Assembly: GCA_035296965.1 (NCBI GenBank)
Contig: DATGZX010000009.1
Coordinates: forward strand, 50,557 to 114,556
Reading direction: 5' to 3'
Source: DATGZX01 sp035296965
Lineage (GTDB): Bacteria > Planctomycetota > Planctomycetia > Gemmatales > Gemmataceae
Length of the DNA: 64,000 nt
Below are positions 1-9,692 of this stretch, one piece after another; positions within the stretch are counted from its first letter, which is position 1, and each line of letters opens with the position of its first letter. Both the position numbers and the translations under genes were made by a program. A model generated the notes under the pieces. It saw nothing but the letters and a program-made list of their open reading frames with translations. It did no database searches and was not told the origin of the DNA.

Positions 1-2
1 CT

Positions 3-1208
3 ATGAATATTCATGATCTTATCCGCGAACTGCACGAGCCGAGCACCAGTAAGATCGTTCTCTTGGTTGCAGACGGCCTGGGGGGACTGCCCATCGAACC
101 GGGGGGCAAGACAGAATTGGAATCTGCCAGAACCCCCAGCCTCGACGCATGCGTTCGAGAAGGAGTCTGCGGCCTGAGCATCCCCGTGCTGCACGGGATC
201 ACCCCTGGCAGCGGTCCCGGGCATCTGGCCCTGTTCGGATACGACCCCTTGCAGTATCGCATCGGCCGAGGGATCCTGGAGGCTCTGGGGATCCACTTCC
301 AGGTGGGCCCACGCGACGTAGCCGCCCGGGGCAACTTCTGCACCGTGGATGACACCGGCGTGATCACCGATCGCCGCGCCGGCCGGCCGACCACCGAACG
401 ATGCGTGGCCATGTGCCGCAAGCTCCAGCAGATCCGCATTCCCGGCACGGAAATTTTTGTGGAGCCAGTGCGGGAACATCGCTTCGTGGTCGTATTCCGC
501 GCTGACAACCTGGGCGACGCGGTCAACGATACCGATCCTCAGCAGACCGGCCACAAGCCATTGGAGGCAAAAGGTAACGATGATCATTCCCGAGCCACGG
601 CCCAGGTGGCCAGTCGCTTCATCGCGGAAGCGGCACGTGTCCTGAAGTCGGATTTCCCGACGAACATGGTCACCCTGCGTGGGTTCGCACGCTATCCGAA
701 AATTGAGACGATGCAAGACGTGTACGGACTTCGCCCCGTGGCCATCGCGATTTATCCGATGTACAAGGGGCTGGCTCGCCTAGTCGGCATGGAGGTCGCC
801 GACGCCGGTGCGACCCTTTCAGATCAGGTCGAGACGCTCCGGCGACTCTGGGACAAGTACGACTTTTTCTTTCTGCATTACAAGTACACCGACAGCACCG
901 GCGAAGATGGAAACTTCGCGGCCAAGGTGGAAATGATCGAGCGCCTCGATGCGGAAGTGCCCAAAATTCGTGCGCTCAATCCGGACGTTTTAGTGGTAAC
1001 GGGCGATCACAGCACGCCGAGCAAGTTGCGCAGTCATAGCTGGCATCCTGTGCCGACCCTTCTTTGGTCGAAGAGTTGCCGTTCCGACCCGGTCACGGAA
1101 TTCGGGGAGTCGTATTGTTTGCGTGGGGGCCTCGGGCAATTCCACGCGATGTATCTTCTGCCGATGGCCTTGGCGAATGCTGGTCGCTTGGGTAAGTACG
1201 GGGCCTAG
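3..1208 (+). CDS. apgM: 2,3-bisphosphoglycerate-independent phosphoglycerate mutase, archaeal type
   Basis: Interconverts 3- and 2-phosphoglycerate in cytosolic glycolysis/gluconeogenesis. At 401 aa it has the usual length of the ApgM branch of the alkaline-phosphatase superfamily. The N-terminal metal-binding segment reads LLVADGLGGLP (about residues 20-30). The catalytic serine lies in SGPGHLALFGYDP (about residues 70-82), and the C-terminal metal site is VVTGDHSTPSK (about residues 334-344). The ATG is the third base of the window, so its ribosome site cannot be judged, but the protein starts at a normal family position. The next gene follows after 45 bp on the same strand and may be co-transcribed. 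Confidence 0.93.
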   Translation: MNIHDLIRELHEPSTSKIVLLVADGLGGLPIEPGGKTELESARTPSLDACVREGVCGLSIPVLHGITPGSGPGHLALFGYDPLQYRIGRGILEALGIHFQVGPRDVAARGNFCTVDDTGVITDRRAGRPTTERCVAMCRKLQQIRIPGTEIFVEPVREHRFVVVFRADNLGDAVNDTDPQQTGHKPLEAKGNDDHSRATAQVASRFIAEAARVLKSDFPTNMVTLRGFARYPKIETMQDVYGLRPVAIAIYPMYKGLARLVGMEVADAGATLSDQVETLRRLWDKYDFFFLHYKYTDSTGEDGNFAAKVEMIERLDAEVPKIRALNPDVLVVTGDHSTPSKLRSHSWHPVPTLLWSKSCRSDPVTEFGESYCLRGGLGQFHAMYLLPMALANAGRLGKYGA

Positions 1209-1253
1209 GAATGCTCATCCAGGCGGCGCTCTGCGCCCGCTTTGGAGTGCAGA

Positions 1254-2144
1254 ATGTCACGTTTCTCGGATGCTGTGCGCGCCGGACAAGTCTTGCTCAT
1301 GGACGGCGCGATGGGGACAGAGCTTCATCGCGCCGGACTTGCGGCTGGAGAGTGCTTCGAACTTTGGAACCTGACGCATCCCGACCGAGTGACAGCGATC
1401 CATCGGGCCTACATTCGCAGCGGCGCCCGGTGCGTGTTGACCAATACTTTTCAAGCAAATCCCGAGGCGCTTGCGAAACGCGGAATCCGCGGAAAATTGC
1501 ACGCTATTTGGACAGCTGCCTTGAGCCTTGCCCGTTTAGCTGCCGGCTGCGAGCACTTCGTCCTTGCCGACGTTGGACCGATTTTGGACATGAAGTCATC
1601 TCGGGAGTTTAAGAATCCCGGAGCTCTGGAAGAGTTGGTGCCTGAGCTCTCGGCGGCCGATGCTATCCTGTTCGAGACTTGCTCCGATCCAAATGTGCTG
1701 CTGACTCTGCGGGAATGTCGTCGCCTCCTCGATGCATCCACGCCTCCCTTGCTGCTCTCGCTCAGCTACCGGCGAATTGGCAATGGCATGCTGCAGACTT
1801 TGAGTGGCCACCAACCGGAGTGGTTTGCAGAGAGGGCTTCCGAGAGTGGGGCGGCGGCACTTGGCGTAAACTGCGGCCGCGACATTGGCATCGATGACAT
1901 GCTCGAAATACTAAGGCGCTACCGGCAAGTATCTGATCTGCCTTTGTTCGCGCGGCCTAACGCGGGCACGCCTTCTCAGATAGGAGAACGCTGCATATAC
2001 TCGCTGACGCCCGACTCATTGGGCCATCGGGCGCGGGAGGTTCTGGAGGCAGGCTGCGTATTGATTGGCGGCTGCTGCGGGACGACGCCGGAGCACATTG
2101 CAGCGTTGCGCCCCGTTGTCGAAGCCTGGAATGCAGAACATTGA
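1254..2144 (+). CDS. Homocysteine S-methyltransferase family protein
   Basis: Member of the zinc-dependent homocysteine/selenocysteine methyltransferase family (the fold of the MetH N-terminal module, MmuM and BHMT), 296 aa. The opening LLMDGAMGTELHRAG is diagnostic. The zinc ligands are the Cys in GVNCG and the double Cys in GGCCGTTPEH near the C-terminus. A TTG codon lies in frame at 1242, but GGAG sits six bases before the ATG at 1254, so I chose the ATG. It lacks the cobalamin modules of MetH, so it would need another methyl donor (S-methylmethionine or a betaine) or a separate corrinoid protein. Substrate is unknown. Confidence 0.88.
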   Translation: MSRFSDAVRAGQVLLMDGAMGTELHRAGLAAGECFELWNLTHPDRVTAIHRAYIRSGARCVLTNTFQANPEALAKRGIRGKLHAIWTAALSLARLAAGCEHFVLADVGPILDMKSSREFKNPGALEELVPELSAADAILFETCSDPNVLLTLRECRRLLDASTPPLLLSLSYRRIGNGMLQTLSGHQPEWFAERASESGAAALGVNCGRDIGIDDMLEILRRYRQVSDLPLFARPNAGTPSQIGERCIYSLTPDSLGHRAREVLEAGCVLIGGCCGTTPEHIAALRPVVEAWNAEH

Positions 2145-2237
2145 ACGACGCATAGGAGCGCGTTCAAGCTGCGCAGATCGCCGGAGGTATGGCTATTTCA
2201 GCTGAGTGGATTCTTGGCTGCAGCGTCGTGATGCGGC

Positions 2238-2495
2238 CTAGGACTTGCTCGTCACAGCAACCACGTTCACGCGCCGTCCCTGCTGATCGAACGTGACCAC
2301 GCCGTCACTGAGCGCAAATAAGGTGTCGTCACTGCCACGTCCGACATTGCGTCCCGGATGAAAACGCGTACCTCGCTGGCGAACGATGATGCCGCCGGCG
2401 CGGATGGTTTGTCCGCCGTAGACCTTGATTCCCAGGCGCTGACTGTGAGACTCGCGACCGTTGCGGACCGAGCCTTGACCTTTCTTATGAGCCAT
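2238..2495 (-). CDS. rpmA: 50S ribosomal protein bL27
   Basis: Component of the large ribosomal subunit near the peptidyl-transferase centre. The 85 aa match the family: [16 protein letters not shown] start, then the conserved [19 protein letters not shown] and HPGRNVGRG blocks. The gene lies 9 bp downstream of a hypothetical exported protein on the same strand. The usual partner rplU (L21) is not immediately upstream and obg is not downstream. Confidence 0.97.
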   Translation of the reverse strand: MAHKKGQGSVRNGRESHSQRLGIKVYGGQTIRAGGIIVRQRGTRFHPGRNVGRGSDDTLFALSDGVVTFDQQGRRVNVVAVTSKS

Positions 2496-2504
2496 CTTTG
2501 TTAC

Positions 2505-3335
2505 CTACTTCTGTGGCGGAATTTTATCAAGCGGCATCGGTGCATTCGCCTCCCCAGATCCATTCTTCTTCGGCGTGATCGCGGGCGGTTTGTCGGCCGA
2601 AATCGTCACGTTGGTGGCACGGTAGCCCCATTCCGCCGGCGGCACGTAGTGAATTTCTCCGGAGTGTTGATAGTAGCGGTCACCCAAACGCTTGAAGTTC
2701 AACTGGAGCGTCTTGTGCTTCACTATTTGTTTATTGTCTGGAGGAATCTCCGCCAAGGACCAGCCGTTGGAAAGTCCACCCACGAAAATGCTGAAGCGGT
2801 TGGCATCGGGATCCACGTCGTCCCAAATAGCTACGCCGTTGACCGCCTTGGGGGCTGCATCAGCCTTCGAAGGAGGTATCGGCTTGCTGGCGATCGTGAC
2901 CGAGTTCTGGATGTCAAGGTACCCGGTGGGATCCTCCACCTGGCGGATCGCCTCCTGGGCTTTTGTCAGGATTTGATCGTGAAACACACCCGGCTTATCG
3001 AGCGTGACCAGATCGAATTCCGGATAGAAGGTGTGCGGCTCATTGGTCTTGTTGATCACGCGGTACCTCAGGTACCAGCACAATTTGCGGCCACGTCCGG
3101 GGATATCGACCGTGATGAGCCGGGGAGCATAGAAACTGAAATCGAGGACCCAGATCTTCCCATCGGGTTTGTGAATATCGTCTTTATCTTCAACGTTCGT
3201 CTTCGGTATCGCTTGGAGCTCGTTAGGTGGCGGGGCCGTCCAAACAGTGCTGGACCCCAGCATGACGAGCAACATCGCGAGTGGAATCCAAACATCACGC
3301 CGGCGCAGCTTCACCCATTCACCTGTTCCAGTCAT
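2505..3335 (-). CDS. Hypothetical membrane-anchored or exported protein
   Basis: I do not recognise a family. The longest frame begins at 3380, but GGGAGG lies a few bases before an ATG at 3335, giving 276 aa (start MTGTGEWVKLRRRD). A hydrophobic segment (about residues 14-33, VWIPLAMLLVMLGSSTVW) acts as a signal anchor or signal peptide. The rest is soluble, predicted beta-rich and probably extracytoplasmic. It contains segments such as KLCWYLRYRVINKTNEPHTF and a proline/lysine-rich tail. Nine bases separate its stop from rpmA, so the two are probably co-transcribed. Confidence 0.7.
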   Translation of the reverse strand: MTGTGEWVKLRRRDVWIPLAMLLVMLGSSTVWTAPPPNELQAIPKTNVEDKDDIHKPDGKIWVLDFSFYAPRLITVDIPGRGRKLCWYLRYRVINKTNEPHTFYPEFDLVTLDKPGVFHDQILTKAQEAIRQVEDPTGYLDIQNSVTIASKPIPPSKADAAPKAVNGVAIWDDVDPDANRFSIFVGGLSNGWSLAEIPPDNKQIVKHKTLQLNFKRLGDRYYQHSGEIHYVPPAEWGYRATNVTISADKPPAITPKKNGSGEANAPMPLDKIPPQK

Positions 3336-3519
3336 GACCGCCTCCCTTATCCATTCTGGCTTTCTGGTTTGAAAAACCACCCGATTTGCGCAGCTTGACG
3401 CTGCTCAGGGCAGCCAGGAACACTAACTATAGCAGCGACGAGCATTTAGGGTCAAGCCGAAGGGCAAGCCCAGGGTTAGCCGATTGCACTCTGATCCCAC
3501 CGCGATAAACACTCGTAAA

Positions 3520-6500
3520 TCATGGTTTCGAGCGTAGTTGGCTCAGCGGCAGAATGAAGACGGTTCCATCGCTGAGCGGCACGAATGCCTCATCTGCGCC
3601 GTAAGCCACCGCCGTTGCCGCGGGAGCGGCCTTGGCATCAAGAAAGTAGCCTCTCCCAAGGGGGTGACCGGTGGCTGGATCGAGGCCGACAAAACGGCCC
3701 GACTTGTCCACCACCACGACCATCCCCTGGACAATTTGGGGCTCGCCGACGATCCCGTCGCCCGGCGTCGTGAACTCCGGCCAGAGCGGTTTTTGGGGGT
3801 TCTGTTCCGGATGGGGCTCGGTTTCTTTGGTGGGATCAATCCAAACCAAATGCTTTCGATCATCCACATCTGATTTAGGGGTACTGACGACACACCCCAG
3901 GTAAGGGCCACGCAAGAAGAGCCCCGCGCTGATCTTACCGTTGACCTGCCAGAAGCGAACGCGCTTCAAACCGGGCCCTTGCAACAAGCTGATCGTGCCT
4001 TCGGAGTCGGCAACACAGACCTGTAGTTCCGCCCCAGGGGCTGTGGCAGGCAACACCACGGGAGGCCCCACAATGCGAGCGGGCAGTTCGACTGTGGGCA
4101 TCTGATTTGGGGGTACTGTCGCGAACTCACCGTTAGCCGGCCACTTCCAGTGAGTCAGCTTGCGCCCGTCGGTGACGATGAATTCCTCGTCATTTATGCG
4201 AACGATATGTCCTTGCACGCCTTTGTCGGCGTGCCCGGAGTGCCAATTTGGACCCTCTTTGATGATAATCCCATTGGGGGTTATCATTATGCACTTGATT
4301 GTCCCCTCAGCGAGGGGGAGCAAGAAGCCGCCGGATGAGCGGTCCGGCGTGCCGGCCAGCGAGGAGACATTGATCGGGACGCTCCTCTCCGTGGCGATTT
4401 TCGGACCGTCCTTGCCTGCCTGATACTCGCGGATCCATATCGACGTCTCCTGGCTCGGGCAAGCTAGCTGATAGACGGAAGCGCCATCGGGCGATGGGAA
4501 GAGATAAGAAGTCACTCCCTTGCCTACCAGTGGTCCGCTTACCATTGCAGCCGCCAGCTTCCATCGACGGCTCAAAGTTGTCAAACCTTTGTCGGCGTCA
4601 AAGGCGAAAAGCCCGCCGCCTCTATCTGCTACCACGACCTCGCGCCCTAGGACGATCGGATCGTTCTGGCAATCCATGCCCAGTTGTCGCTGCCAAAGGA
4701 TCTGGCCCGTGTCCCCATTTACAGCCGTCGCCAGGTGAACCTGACGATGCAAGTCTTGCGTCACCACGAAAAGTACCCTTCGCTTCTCATCAAATTGCCC
4801 CGCGTGCAATGGAGTTCCAAGCAAGGCGTTTTCTCGCTTCGAGGTGTTGTCTTCCTTCTTCGCGAGCCAAGCTGTCCATAGGGGGATCATTTTCTCTCCA
4901 TAGAGGTACAGTCGGAACCTTTGAAGCTCGCCGTTCACCAAAATCCAGAAGTCATTCTCGGCCGCGTGAACAACTTGACCGCGGCTCAGTCCGGTCGCCC
5001 CCGCACCAAGACGGGTCTCCGCACCGAACATGCGAAAGAGAGCTGGATCGTCGTTTCTGATCTGATTGATGCCGAATAAACCGAGGTAGCCCTTGTCAGT
5101 CACGAAGGCTAATTTCTCGTAATCGTAGTACGGTTTAAACCAGGACCAGCCCTTGACCCGCGCTTCCAGCGGCAATGGTGCAGCATCAGGATTCTGGATC
5201 GGCAAGCTGTAGGCACGCAACTTCATATCGCTCAGGCCGTCGGACTGACTCAGAATCAAGTAACTGGGGAATTCGGCTTGGCCACCTCCGCCAATCGCAT
5301 TGGGATCGATGCGATTGATGATGATGGGCTCGCTCCGTAGGGAGCCCGCAGGATGCCCCGTATGGAGAATCATCGTGCAACGCGGCTCGGGCCTACCCTT
5401 CCCTTGCCTGGTCGGCACTTCCAGAATGTAAACGTTATCGCTGTCGCCGGGGAAATAAAGCAAATTGGTATTTTCCAGTTTCTGGCAGACTCCTCCCACG
5501 TTCAGGGGTTGGTTAAGCTCAAAGTGGCCCAGCAAGGTCCCCCCGACGGTTTCAATCTCGTAGATCCGGCCTTTGTAGGTTGGGATGTAGGCCTTGCGGT
5601 CGACCACCAGCGGACTGCCCAGGCTTGGGGCGTCGAGACGTTGCCTCCACTGCACGTGGCCATCCTTGGCCGCCAGAGCCATTACTTCCTCGCGATCGGC
5701 GGAAAGAATAAGAAATAGGTCATCAACTGCAGCAAATTCGCGCTCCAACCGGATCGGCAGGGCGGTTGTGTCGACGCCGACGCGCATGGCCCAAAGGGGC
5801 CTGCTATTGCCCTGGTCGAATGCGTAGACCACCCCTCGCGCCAGCGCCAGCACGACAGGAGAATTTCCCTGAGGTAGTTTTTCTGGAAGAACAAGGGGAG
5901 ATGCCAACAACAAACTCGGTTCGAGACGTGGCGACGAAAGGGATTGAGGAGGGATGTTGTCCACGACGTAGCGGATTTTCGAGGTTACTATTCCATCCAA
6001 TTTTGTCAGGAGATCTCTGACCTCTGGTTCGTTTTCAAACTTGGCCCTGCGAACGAGAAAGCGGGCTTGTTCCACCATTTCGAGGCTGGGATCTTTGTGT
6101 AGCAAATCCTGCAAGGTCGCGATCAGACGTTGGCGTTCCTGCTCTCTCTGGATCTTCTGCTCGGCGTTCGCAAACCTCTGGATTATGTCCTCACCGTGCG
6201 CTGAGGCTTTGAACCTGATGCTGCCGTCGTACACTTCGCGGGCCACGACAAGTATGGATGCATCGTTTCTGCTCTCGGCCAGGTCGATTAGCGCCTCCGC
6301 GATCTTCAGCAGATCGTTGCCAACCTCTGTGCCGCGTTCTTTCAGAAGGGGGTCGGTTTTGTATTCTTCAATGAATGCCTTTATGTGCGCCAGTTCATCG
6401 CGCGGATCGGCCGAAACGTTTTGGACCTGATCGTGAATATGGCTAAGCGCCGCATAGAAGCGGTAGCGCGGGCGATTGCTGCTTTCCGGGAATTCCTTGT

Positions 6501-7443
6501 CGAGTTTTTCAAAGTCACGTGATGCAGCCCCGAACTTTCCGTCCTCATATTCTAGCTGGGCTTCCTTGAAGATCCGGTTCTCTGTGTCCCAATACCTGTT
6601 CATGGCGACGACGATCACGGTGACGACCAGGATGCCGGCTGCGACCGCCATGGCACTGATCACCCACAACACCTTCTTGCGGGGGGCTCGAACCAGGGCC
6701 TCATTCCCGTCCTCTGGTTGTTCCGGGGGTGACACAGTGGGGTCGGTGGCCTGGGGAGAGTGAGTCGGCTCGGAAAACTCAGACTGCGGCTTCTCTTCTG
6801 TATCCCATCTGCGTACGCGGGGCGGCGAATTCCAGGCCGGGATTGGCAGCGCTTGGGCGGTTTCTGACTCTGTAGGCGGGCGATCAGCAATAGACCGGTT
6901 CTCCTGCACAGGAAGTTCTTCCTCCGTGGGTTCGGCGGGAGGGGAAGCCGGAAGTTGAACTAGCGGAATCTGCGTGGAAAGTCCCCGCGCGCTTGGCTTG
7001 CGGACCGGGGGCGCATCCCGCCAGGAAGCCGATGTCGGGGTAATCACTCCTTGAGGCTCTTCGACGATTTGCGCGGTGGGAAGCGGCTCCTTCGATCTCG
7101 CTGAACGAGATTTCTTCGCCGACCCTGGAGCCGGTGCTTCTTCCACCAACTCCGCGTCCAAGATGGGAATCATGTCGCCGACTGCGCCGCCATTCTTTGG
7201 TTCATCAACCGGAGGTGCTCCGGAGCCCGGTTGGTTCGACTCCTCTTCGAGTGGCACCAGCCCAATGACGTCCGGGCCCGAGGAATCTCCGGTTTTGACG
7301 GTCGCAGGAGATTCCGGCTGGGCGCCTTCTACTACAAATATCTCTCGGCAGGCCGGGTTGAGGCAGCGCATGTGAAGCCCGCGCAACTCCGGCTCAACAT
7401 GATAGTGATTGCGGCACGCAGGACAGTAGACAGTGATGTGCAC
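3520..7443 (-). CDS. Large membrane protein with N-terminal zinc finger and PQQ-like beta-propeller
   Basis: 1307 aa, GTG start. Residues 1-40 form a small zinc finger (YCPAC...MRCLNPAC), like the MJ0042-type fingers common in planctomycetes. A Pro/Glu-rich low-complexity region follows. One transmembrane helix lies at about residues 258-283 (VLWVISAMAVAAGILVVTV). Next comes a short helical TPR-like part (AQLEYEDGKFGAASRDFEKL), then a long outward domain of PQQ/WD40-type blades with repeats such as VYAFDQGNSRPLWAMRVG, GHVQWRQRLDAP and GQILWQRQLGMDC. The blades resemble BamB or quinoprotein propellers. No catalytic residues are evident, so a scaffold or sensor role is more likely than dehydrogenase activity. 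Confidence 0.8.
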   Translation of the reverse strand: MHITVYCPACRNHYHVEPELRGLHMRCLNPACREIFVVEGAQPESPATVKTGDSSGPDVIGLVPLEEESNQPGSGAPPVDEPKNGGAVGDMIPILDAELVEEAPAPGSAKKSRSARSKEPLPTAQIVEEPQGVITPTSASWRDAPPVRKPSARGLSTQIPLVQLPASPPAEPTEEELPVQENRSIADRPPTESETAQALPIPAWNSPPRVRRWDTEEKPQSEFSEPTHSPQATDPTVSPPEQPEDGNEALVRAPRKKVLWVISAMAVAAGILVVTVIVVAMNRYWDTENRIFKEAQLEYEDGKFGAASRDFEKLDKEFPESSNRPRYRFYAALSHIHDQVQNVSADPRDELAHIKAFIEEYKTDPLLKERGTEVGNDLLKIAEALIDLAESRNDASILVVAREVYDGSIRFKASAHGEDIIQRFANAEQKIQREQERQRLIATLQDLLHKDPSLEMVEQARFLVRRAKFENEPEVRDLLTKLDGIVTSKIRYVVDNIPPQSLSSPRLEPSLLLASPLVLPEKLPQGNSPVVLALARGVVYAFDQGNSRPLWAMRVGVDTTALPIRLEREFAAVDDLFLILSADREEVMALAAKDGHVQWRQRLDAPSLGSPLVVDRKAYIPTYKGRIYEIETVGGTLLGHFELNQPLNVGGVCQKLENTNLLYFPGDSDNVYILEVPTRQGKGRPEPRCTMILHTGHPAGSLRSEPIIINRIDPNAIGGGGQAEFPSYLILSQSDGLSDMKLRAYSLPIQNPDAAPLPLEARVKGWSWFKPYYDYEKLAFVTDKGYLGLFGINQIRNDDPALFRMFGAETRLGAGATGLSRGQVVHAAENDFWILVNGELQRFRLYLYGEKMIPLWTAWLAKKEDNTSKRENALLGTPLHAGQFDEKRRVLFVVTQDLHRQVHLATAVNGDTGQILWQRQLGMDCQNDPIVLGREVVVADRGGGLFAFDADKGLTTLSRRWKLAAAMVSGPLVGKGVTSYLFPSPDGASVYQLACPSQETSIWIREYQAGKDGPKIATERSVPINVSSLAGTPDRSSGGFLLPLAEGTIKCIMITPNGIIIKEGPNWHSGHADKGVQGHIVRINDEEFIVTDGRKLTHWKWPANGEFATVPPNQMPTVELPARIVGPPVVLPATAPGAELQVCVADSEGTISLLQGPGLKRVRFWQVNGKISAGLFLRGPYLGCVVSTPKSDVDDRKHLVWIDPTKETEPHPEQNPQKPLWPEFTTPGDGIVGEPQIVQGMVVVVDKSGRFVGLDPATGHPLGRGYFLDAKAAPAATAVAYGADEAFVPLSDGTVFILPLSQLRSKP

Positions 7444-7596
7444 AGACGGACTCGTTCAGATGGGGGCGAACTATTCAGGAAATCGTCTCTATTTTAGACG
7501 AGAGTCGGCCAAGTGGGAACAGCTTTCCCAGTCACTGCAATCCCGCAGGTGCGACAAGACAAACCGGACAGCCAGCGCGACCTGGAAAGGGCACCG

Positions 7597-8418
7597 CTAG
7601 TCACGCAATTGGGCCTGCTGCAAAAGTCGATTCACTGCCTCGTATGCTTCCTGCACCCATTGCACGATTTGGTCCGGTTCTGGCGAATATTCCAATTCTA
7701 TGCTTATGGCTCCGTCGATCCCCAGCGCTTTGATCTCGCGAAGATAGGGTACAAAATCGACCACGCCTCTGCCGGGAGGCAGATCACCATGGACCTTGCC
7801 GTCACAATCGCTGAGGTGGACGTGGACCGCCATTCCCTTGAGCTTCCGCAACTCCTCCGGCGGCGTCCGCGACAGTACCAGATGAGAGATATCGATATTT
7901 GCTCTTACCGCAGGATGGCCGACGTCCTCGATAAATCGCACCATGGTTGCCACGTTGTTGATTAGCGAGAGCTTGAAAGGCTCCAGCTCCAATGCGATCT
8001 GCAAGCCTCGATCCGCAGCATATTTCCCCAGCTCGCGGACGTTGCGCACGCCGGTCTGCCATTGATCTGACGGATGAATTACTTGTCGCTCCCAAATGTA
8101 CTCGCCCAAGACCAAGAGGACATTACGGGCTTCATATTCCCGGGCCAGGTCCAGATAGGCCCGGCAGCGTTGCAGGTGGAACCGCTGGACGGAAGGGTTG
8201 AAATCGATGAGACCGACAGCTACGCAAGCTATGCTCATAATGGGTAAATTGAGCCGATCGCACTCGCGTTTGATCAGATGTCGCTCCTGGTCGTTCAGGT
8301 CGAGAGGATCGGCGAAGATATCGATCGTATCGAATCCGATTTCCTTGGTTTTCTGAATGCCATAGGCAGTGTCCTTCCCGGTTTGGGCCCAGGCAGAGTT
8401 GATGAGACCGAGTTTCAT
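7597..8418 (-). CDS. Sugar phosphate isomerase/epimerase-like TIM-barrel protein
   Basis: 273 aa, xylose-isomerase-like TIM barrel (AP endonuclease 2 fold). Recognisable strands are KLGLINSAWAQ, FDTIDIFADP, LQIALELEPF, RANIDISHL, VHVHLSDCDGK and AISIELEYSP. The acidic and histidine residues at the ends of these strands (E in ALELEP, D and H in NIDISH, H in VHVHLSD, E in IELEYS) match the metal site of the family. GGGAGG lies 11 bases before the ATG. The substrate cannot be told from sequence, and no sugar operon surrounds it. Confidence 0.82.
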   Translation of the reverse strand: MKLGLINSAWAQTGKDTAYGIQKTKEIGFDTIDIFADPLDLNDQERHLIKRECDRLNLPIMSIACVAVGLIDFNPSVQRFHLQRCRAYLDLAREYEARNVLLVLGEYIWERQVIHPSDQWQTGVRNVRELGKYAADRGLQIALELEPFKLSLINNVATMVRFIEDVGHPAVRANIDISHLVLSRTPPEELRKLKGMAVHVHLSDCDGKVHGDLPPGRGVVDFVPYLREIKALGIDGAISIELEYSPEPDQIVQWVQEAYEAVNRLLQQAQLRD

Positions 8419-8546
8419 GGCCGTGTATTCCTCCCTTGCAAAAAGTGCTCTCGGATTCTGGCACGATTGTGCGCCAAGATCAAAGGGATTGCATGGTCGG
8501 CCGGTGCCGTCTCTTTCCTCTTCCCCCCACGATTCTTCTTACTCAT
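8415..8546 (-). CDS. Possible small basic protein coupled to the isomerase gene
   Basis: A 43-codon frame whose TGA overlaps the ATG of the downstream isomerase gene (ATGA), a typical translational-coupling junction. The product would begin MSKKNRGGKRKE and then form a likely helix (IPLILAHNRARIREHFL). I do not recognise it and see no strong ribosome site before its ATG, so it could be chance. Apart from this frame, I see no gene or structured element in the stretch 8419-8727. Confidence 0.3.
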   Translation of the reverse strand: MSKKNRGGKRKETAPADHAIPLILAHNRARIREHFLQGRNTRP

Positions 8547-8727
8547 AATGAGCGGGTGAATATCGACAGGGGTAGCGAGGTTGTGGAACCCTAAACGCTT
8601 GCTGCATACCGGTCCCATAAAGAGTGGATTGCCGTGCTTGAGGATTTGCATGGGTACTGAGCCAAGTTTCATCTGAGTGCGTGACGGCGCAGCGTGCGAA
8701 GGATTTGCCTAGCGAGGGAGCCGAAGG

Positions 8728-9669
8728 GTGTTCGACAAAGCCGCTATCTATGTTTACCTGGGCGCCTTCTCCTTGCTGATAGCGGCCGGTCTGGGGTTTC
8801 CCATTCCCGAAGAGCTCCCCATTGTCACTGCCGGGGCCATGGTGGGGCACGCCTCGGAATACCCGTCTCGCTATGATTCGGTATCCGAGGTCGTGGCCGT
8901 TTTCTCGGCCGCGCCTGGCGCGCCATTCCCGGTCAATCTCCCTTGGGCTGCACTGGAGGAATGCCTCCATGTCGAGCCACCTCCACCACCTCCGCCGCGC
9001 GTACGGCTGCTCTGGCAAGTTATGCTGCCGGTTCTCATCCTGGGGGTAGTCATTAGCGATAGCCTCCTGTATGGGATGGGAAGGTTCTGGGGCCCCAAGC
9101 TCTTGCAAAAATCCTGGATGAGACGGTTGTTGCCGCCGGAGAAACGCCAGCGCATCGAGGAAAACTTCCACAAGTACGGCGTGCTCGTGCTACTTTTCGC
9201 GCGATTTCTTCCCACCATCCGCGCCCCGATTTTCATCATGGCTGGTACCATGCGCTTGCCGTTCGCTCGATTTGTGATGGCCGACGGTCTCTACGCAATT
9301 CCGGGCGTAAGTTTGCTGTTTTTCCTCGCGTTCTGGTTCGGGGACCAGTTCCGAGATCTGGTCCTGGCAGCTGAAGGACGCGTTGCCAGCCTGCGCCCTG
9401 TCTTGATTCTCATCGCGCTTGCTGGCGTGGGCGCCTATCTTCTTTTCCACTTCCTGCGGCATCCGGTGGCTACCGGCGATCCCAAGGACGAACTACCGGT
9501 AATCGGCCCTCAGTTCGCCGCCAAGATGGACCAGGCTGCAGAGGGCGAGACGTGGACGGCGCTGGACGGCTCCAAAAGAATCAATGCACGCAATGCAATC
9601 GGATCCAAGGAAGGTAGCGCCAGCGCGCCGCAATCTCCAGACTCTGCCTCGGGAATGGGGGGCATTTAA
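8728..9669 (+). CDS. DedA-family membrane protein
   Basis: Integral inner-membrane protein of the DedA/SNARE-associated (VTT) family, members of which act in lipid flipping and membrane homeostasis. The GTG start has AGGG-like purines upstream. Signature elements are the re-entrant loop motif GFPIPEELPIVTAG and the RFLPTIRAP motif (about residues 158-166). Several hydrophobic helices follow. At 313 aa it is about 100 residues longer than usual. The extra length is a mostly soluble insert after the first helix, which includes a run of seven prolines (about residues 73-97), and a hydrophilic C-terminal tail. Confidence 0.85.
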   Translation: MFDKAAIYVYLGAFSLLIAAGLGFPIPEELPIVTAGAMVGHASEYPSRYDSVSEVVAVFSAAPGAPFPVNLPWAALEECLHVEPPPPPPPRVRLLWQVMLPVLILGVVISDSLLYGMGRFWGPKLLQKSWMRRLLPPEKRQRIEENFHKYGVLVLLFARFLPTIRAPIFIMAGTMRLPFARFVMADGLYAIPGVSLLFFLAFWFGDQFRDLVLAAEGRVASLRPVLILIALAGVGAYLLFHFLRHPVATGDPKDELPVIGPQFAAKMDQAAEGETWTALDGSKRINARNAIGSKEGSASAPQSPDSASGMGGI

Positions 9670-9692
9670 AGCCAGATTAGCGGCCGGCAGCG

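Noticed and set aside
2358..3398. A 346-codon plus-strand frame
   Set aside because: It is antisense to rpmA and the hypothetical gene; rpmA is certain and the frame has no family features.
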